From assembly GCA_946481035.1 (NCBI GenBank), contig CAMLNK010000096.1, forward strand, positions 1-9,000: 9,000 bases of DNA, given 5' to 3'. The notes under the pieces are model-generated. The model saw only the letters and a program-made list of their open reading frames with translations, did no database searches and was not told the DNA's origin. The stretch comes from an uncultured Dyadobacter sp. (lineage in GTDB: Bacteria; Bacteroidota; Bacteroidia; Cytophagales; Spirosomataceae). The position numbers were made by a program, and so were the translations under genes. Shown here piece after piece: positions 5,994-9,000 of this stretch. Numbering within the stretch: position 1 is the first letter of the stretch; each line of letters opens with the position of its first letter.

Positions 5994-6216
5994 ACATCAG
6001 GTTATAGGCTGAATAGTTTTTGGTAAAAGATTCACGTACATCCTCGATCTGATGTGTCAGAAGCCAGGTTCTGAAACGGATGGCGTCCTCAGCTTCATGA
6101 TGAACGATGCTTCCTCCCGAGAGCAGAAGCGTAAATGTTTTATGAGTTTGCAGGAAGCGGCGGATTTGCGCTGCACTATGGTCGAAGCCGGAGAAATAAG
6201 GGTTTGTCATAATCAT
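5986..6216 (-). CDS. Small hypothetical protein (76 aa)
   Basis: I do not assign a function. The product begins MIMTNPYFSGFDHSAAQIRRFLQTH, then has a strand-rich core KTFTLLLSGGSIVHHEAEDAIRFRTWLLTHQIEDVRE, and a tail rich in Ser, Asn and Tyr. It has no signal peptide or membrane segment and looks like a small soluble alpha/beta protein. The text LLLSGGSIVHH followed by an acidic residue pair and F-x-x-WL resembles short uncharacterised Bacteroidota proteins I have seen, so I think it is real; that resemblance is from memory. Two starts are possible, ATG at 6216 or ATG at 6210. It sits between two longer minus-strand genes, with a 224-bp upstream spacer holding promoter-like and repeat elements. 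That suggests independent regulation. Confidence 0.62.
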   Translation of the reverse strand: MIMTNPYFSGFDHSAAQIRRFLQTHKTFTLLLSGGSIVHHEAEDAIRFRTWLLTHQIEDVRESFTKNYSAYNLMSA

Positions 6217-6259
6217 ATTTGCTATGCATCATGAATAAATCAACGGCAAGATACAAAAT

Positions 6260-6286
6260 TGTAGGTGTAGTTGTAGGAAAATGTAG
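6260..6286 (-). repeat. Four short direct repeats (CTACA on the minus strand)
   Basis: The pentamer TGTAG (CTACA on the minus strand) occurs at 6260-6264, 6266-6270, 6272-6276 and 6282-6286, with start-to-start spacings of 6, 6 and 10 bases. The array lies in the probable leader of the 76-residue gene. It could be a site for a protein binding DNA or RNA, or slippage-born low-complexity sequence. No known binding motif is recognised. Confidence 0.45.
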
Positions 6287-6308
6287 AATAAATTTAATTT
6301 TTATTCTA
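6284..6308. repeat. AT-rich perfect inverted repeat
   Basis: Arms tagaataaa (6284-6292) and tttattcta (6300-6308) are perfectly complementary with a seven-base spacer. The repeat partly overlaps the last TGTAG repeat. No T-tract follows on either strand, so it is not a standard terminator for the kinase gene. An operator or a leader hairpin for the small gene are both possible. Confidence 0.5.
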
Positions 6309-6316
6309 ATTTTTTC

Positions 6317-6359
6317 AAAGATATGACAAAAACTGTAAAATAATATGTCACCGATGACA
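6317..6359 (-). promoter_or_regulatory. Candidate promoter and operator for the small gene
   Basis: The minus-strand octamer TATCTTTG (6324-6317) matches the -7 consensus TAnnTTTG. There is no TTTG at the expected -33 spacing. Instead, an inverted repeat TGTCA-N4-TGACA (6346-6359, symmetric also in the middle apart from one pair) lies 22-35 bases upstream, where an activator or repressor would bind. A further TGACA occurs at 6324-6328. If used, this promoter gives a leader of about 95 bases containing the AT-rich hairpin and the CTACA repeats. All of this is inferred from pattern alone. Confidence 0.35.
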
Positions 6360-6440
6360 AATAATATTTTGCAAAAGGTTTCGACAGTAGCGGGTAAATG
6401 GCTTGATACTGACAATAATACGGCTCAGGCGGCGGAAATG

Positions 6441-9000
6441 CTATTGTAACCGCCCGTCGGATTTCTGTGTGTCGAATACGAGATGAAATTCGCTGCCATT
6501 GTGGTTGTCGACAAAAACAGACAGGTCGATCAGGCGTGCTACTTCTTTGACGATTACCAGGCCGAAACCCTTCGGGGAAGCATTGCCATAGGATTCCGAA
6601 TGCGCTGAGGCCGGGTTGTTGAACCACTCTCGGATCTCCGCATCGACGCCTTTACCCGTGTCGGCTATGACGAGGTGTATGGCATGGCCGCTGGTTTTCG
6701 AAAAAATGCGGATCTGGCCGTTGCGGGCATATTTGCTCGCATTGTCGATGAGGTTGTGGATCACCACCGACAAGAGCTCCGGATTGGAGCGAACAGTAAG
6801 GCCCGGGGGCACTTCATCAGACACTTCGTTCCGGTAAAGCAGGAATACCTTTTCAAACAATATCAGTTTCTGGGCGATCAGCTCCGAAAGATCTACCTCC
6901 GACATTTCCACTTTACTGTGATAGAGCGTCGTCCGCACATAGCTGAGCAGGTTGTCGAGGAAATTGGTCATTTGCACGAGGCTTTGTTCCAGCGCATTGC
7001 CTACCTGGTCCAGCATTTCGCGCTGGCCCATTTCGTTGAGCTTCGGAATCTGCCGCGACGCCTGCGTCACATATTTGAGCGGCGCGCGCACGTCGTGCGT
7101 AATGGAGGCGATCAGGTGCGCCTGAATGTTCAATTGCCGGCTCAGCTCGTTCTGGGATGCTTTCAAGGCGGAGGTACGCTCGGTCACGGCGCGTTCGAGG
7201 TACTCATTTTGCCGCAGGATTGTACCCGTGCGCCATTTGGAAAAGGCGAAAGTGCCTAGCAGCAGGACTCCCAGGAGTACTATCCGGAACCACCAGGTTT
7301 CATACCATTTCGGGGCAATGATCAGAACCAGCCGCTTGGTGGTATAATTGCCCGGCCCGAACCCATTCGGTTTCCTTATTGATATAGCATACCTCCCGCT
7401 GCTGAGGCCGTTGAAAACGACGTCTCCGGTCTCGGCGACCGGCAGCCACGAACCGGTTTGATGGCTGCTCGATAACTGATAGTCGATCTGTGCATTGTCA
7501 GGAGTCCCGAAATAGGGCGTTGATACCGAAAATTTAACAAACTCAAAATCCCCGTCGAGCCTGAGCGTATCCGAATAATCGAGCCGTTTTCCGTTGTACT
7601 CTACCCGGTCGATAAGCAATGTCTTGTTGGGCAGTTCGGGCCGGGTGGCGGAAGGGTTGAAGTACACCAGCCCGTTAATGGAGGGGAGCGAAAGCAAACC
7701 GTTGGGCAAGGTAAGCGAGCAGGGGACGCATCCACCATTGAACTCATTGGTGAGGAAGCCGTTTTTGTAATCATAATACATATAATACGGACTCCGCGAA
7801 GTGTGCCGCGAATAGGCGCGCAGGTCATCGATGCTGACCTGGAACAAACCTTTGTTGGTGGGAACCCAGAAAAAGCCGTTTTTATCCTCGGTAATACAAT
7901 GGGCCGATGCCAAATGCTTTTTTCGGTCAAGCGGGAAGATGGTAATGCGATTGTTTTTGAGCAGAAAAAGACCTTTTTCCCAGATTGTGCCCCAGATTTC
8001 GGTCGAGTCGGCCACTTTTCTGATCATGAGCGAGCGAATGTAGCGGCCGTCGAAGTTTTCGATCTTTTCGGCGCGGTACCCCGGAATGGAAAGGCGGAAC
8101 AGGCCACTGTGTGTTCCGACCCAGAAAATTTTTTCGCCGGAACCCGGCTTTGCTTCCTGCTGGATGTACGAGATCGGGGAAGTAAGCCCGGCGATCCGGA
8201 TCGTGGTCCATTTGAATGTCCGGATATCAAATTTCCGTAATTCTCCGTGGCGGAAGCCCGACCAGAGGTTCCCATCCAGGTCAAGGTAGGACATAGAGAC
8301 TTCCTTACCAACATGCCATTTTCCCAGGTTTCTCGTCCCGTCCCGATCGAACAGGTAGCGCATTCCGCGCGAGTTGGTCCATAAATAGCCGTTTTTCGTC
8401 AGGAACAGACCCAGGCTGTTAATTTTTTGGATGGACGGAAGCTTCACGGCAGCTTTTGAGAAAATATCGAACGTGCCGAAACTGGTGAAGACATAACGGT
8501 CCTTGTAGACGCTCTGTTCGTGAAAAGAAAAGCCCTCGCTGCCCTTAAAAGTGGCAAAATGCTTTTTTGTAAATACGAATAACCCTTTGGTGTGGCTCCC
8601 GAGCAGTAGTAGTCCGGTGTTTTTGTCGTAAAAGGAACTGATGATATTTTGCTCGCCGGTATTGAAGCCTTCGATCAGTAGCCGTGTGGTGAAAACGTCT
8701 TTTCCCGGTACGGATACTTCGTAGATTTTACCTCCGAAAGCGATCAGGGGTGTTTGTGCAAAGGTATTCCAAAGGATTTCAATGCCTGGATAATGCATTG
8801 CATTTCCGCCGGCCGTTGCGATATCCCCCGTAAAGGTAATGGGGTGTGCACCTGCTTTGTCGATGCGTGAAATGCTTCCTTGTGATCGGTTCAACAGGTA
8901 CAGCTCCTCTCCGACGGTAAAGTAATCGAGTACCATTTGAGAAGAATTTCGAATCCTGTATAGCTGTTTTCCACTATTAAAATAGGCCACTTCACTCGTG
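6441..9000 (-). CDS. Two-component sensor histidine kinase with Reg_prop propeller and Y_Y_Y domain (5' end outside window)
   Basis: Membrane sensor kinase; about 850 C-terminal residues are visible and the frame stays open to the window edge, so the GTG at 8990 is internal, not the start. Numbering below counts from that GTG. Residues 1-450 hold beta-propeller repeats of the Reg_prop type (LYLLNRSQGSISRID, GLLLLGSHTKGLFVF, NGYLWTNSRGMRYLF, GNLWSGFRHGELRKF, IFWVGTHSGLFRL, GFFWVPTNKGLFQV). Next come the hallmark GFLTNEFNGG...NGLVYFNP (411-446) and a Y_Y_Y domain (about 490-560). One membrane helix (566-584) and a short coiled coil (592-622) lead to the HisKA dimerisation domain, with phospho-acceptor His632 in SITHDVRAPL. 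The HATPase domain has its N box (HNLIDNASKYA, 745-755), DTGKG (777-781) and GFGL (808-811). It ends there, without the receiver and AraC domains of hybrid kinases of this group. The ligand and the partner regulator are not visible. Confidence 0.93.
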   Translation of the reverse strand, partial: TSEVAYFNSGKQLYRIRNSSQMVLDYFTVGEELYLLNRSQGSISRIDKAGAHPITFTGDIATAGGNAMHYPGIEILWNTFAQTPLIAFGGKIYEVSVPGKDVFTTRLLIEGFNTGEQNIISSFYDKNTGLLLLGSHTKGLFVFTKKHFATFKGSEGFSFHEQSVYKDRYVFTSFGTFDIFSKAAVKLPSIQKINSLGLFLTKNGYLWTNSRGMRYLFDRDGTRNLGKWHVGKEVSMSYLDLDGNLWSGFRHGELRKFDIRTFKWTTIRIAGLTSPISYIQQEAKPGSGEKIFWVGTHSGLFRLSIPGYRAEKIENFDGRYIRSLMIRKVADSTEIWGTIWEKGLFLLKNNRITIFPLDRKKHLASAHCITEDKNGFFWVPTNKGLFQVSIDDLRAYSRHTSRSPYYMYYDYKNGFLTNEFNGGCVPCSLTLPNGLLSLPSINGLVYFNPSATRPELPNKTLLIDRVEYNGKRLDYSDTLRLDGDFEFVKFSVSTPYFGTPDNAQIDYQLSSSHQTGSWLPVAETGDVVFNGLSSGRYAISIRKPNGFGPGNYTTKRLVLIIAPKWYETWWFRIVLLGVLLLGTFAFSKWRTGTILRQNEYLERAVTERTSALKASQNELSRQLNIQAHLIASITHDVRAPLKYVTQASRQIPKLNEMGQREMLDQVGNALEQSLVQMTNFLDNLLSYVRTTLYHSKVEMSEVDLSELIAQKLILFEKVFLLYRNEVSDEVPPGLTVRSNPELLSVVIHNLIDNASKYARNGQIRIFSKTSGHAIHLVIADTGKGVDAEIREWFNNPASAHSESYGNASPKGFGLVIVKEVARLIDLSVFVDNHNGSEFHLVFDTQKSDGRLQ

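Noticed and set aside
7601..7930. Minus-strand frame of 109 codons inside the kinase gene
   Set aside because: Out-of-frame shadow of the Reg_prop/Y_Y_Y coding region, which is continuous and intact.

Overview
The window reads as a chromosomal, mostly housekeeping segment from a Bacteroidota bacterium, probably a Cytophagales relative of Dyadobacter. This placement is inferred from four things: a DUF2480 protein, a two-component sensor built on the Reg_prop/Y_Y_Y plan, promoters matching the Bacteroidota pattern (TTTG, about 20 bases, TAnnTTTG), and moderate G+C content. No insertion sequence, phage, CRISPR, tRNA or rRNA is visible. Only the first gene lies on the plus strand; every other gene is on the minus strand.

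Region by region (left to right): rnhB (RNase HII) starts at an ATG that overlaps the stop codon of what may be an upstream gene. It converges on a DUF2480 gene, and the two 3' ends overlap by 40 bp. Next on the minus strand come tsaB (tRNA t6A synthesis), a hairpin terminator, an S41 carboxyl-terminal processing protease, rnpA (RNase P protein) and rpmH (ribosomal protein L34), the last too short for ordinary ORF calling. In transcription order this block is rpmH, terminator, rnpA, ctp, terminator, tsaB, DUF2480. A strong promoter candidate precedes rpmH. To the right lie a polytopic membrane protein resembling DUF6056/GT-C proteins, a 76-residue protein of unknown function, a 224-bp AT-rich spacer full of repeats, and a large sensor histidine kinase cut off by the window end.

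How the genes work together: rpmH, rnpA, tsaB and rnhB serve translation, tRNA maturation and modification, and RNA/DNA hygiene, while the protease acts in the envelope. The membrane protein, small protein and kinase look like separate transcription units. The kinase's response regulator is not in the window.

Most worth a second look: two intrinsic terminators sit almost against the start codon of the next gene (rnpA and tsaB), leaving no room for a promoter between them. Both genes should then depend on read-through or on regulated antitermination. The kinase sensor domain carries a CxPC motif, and the spacer beside the small gene has an operator-like inverted repeat, a hairpin and four short direct repeats. 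I do not see a clearly new multi-gene system.
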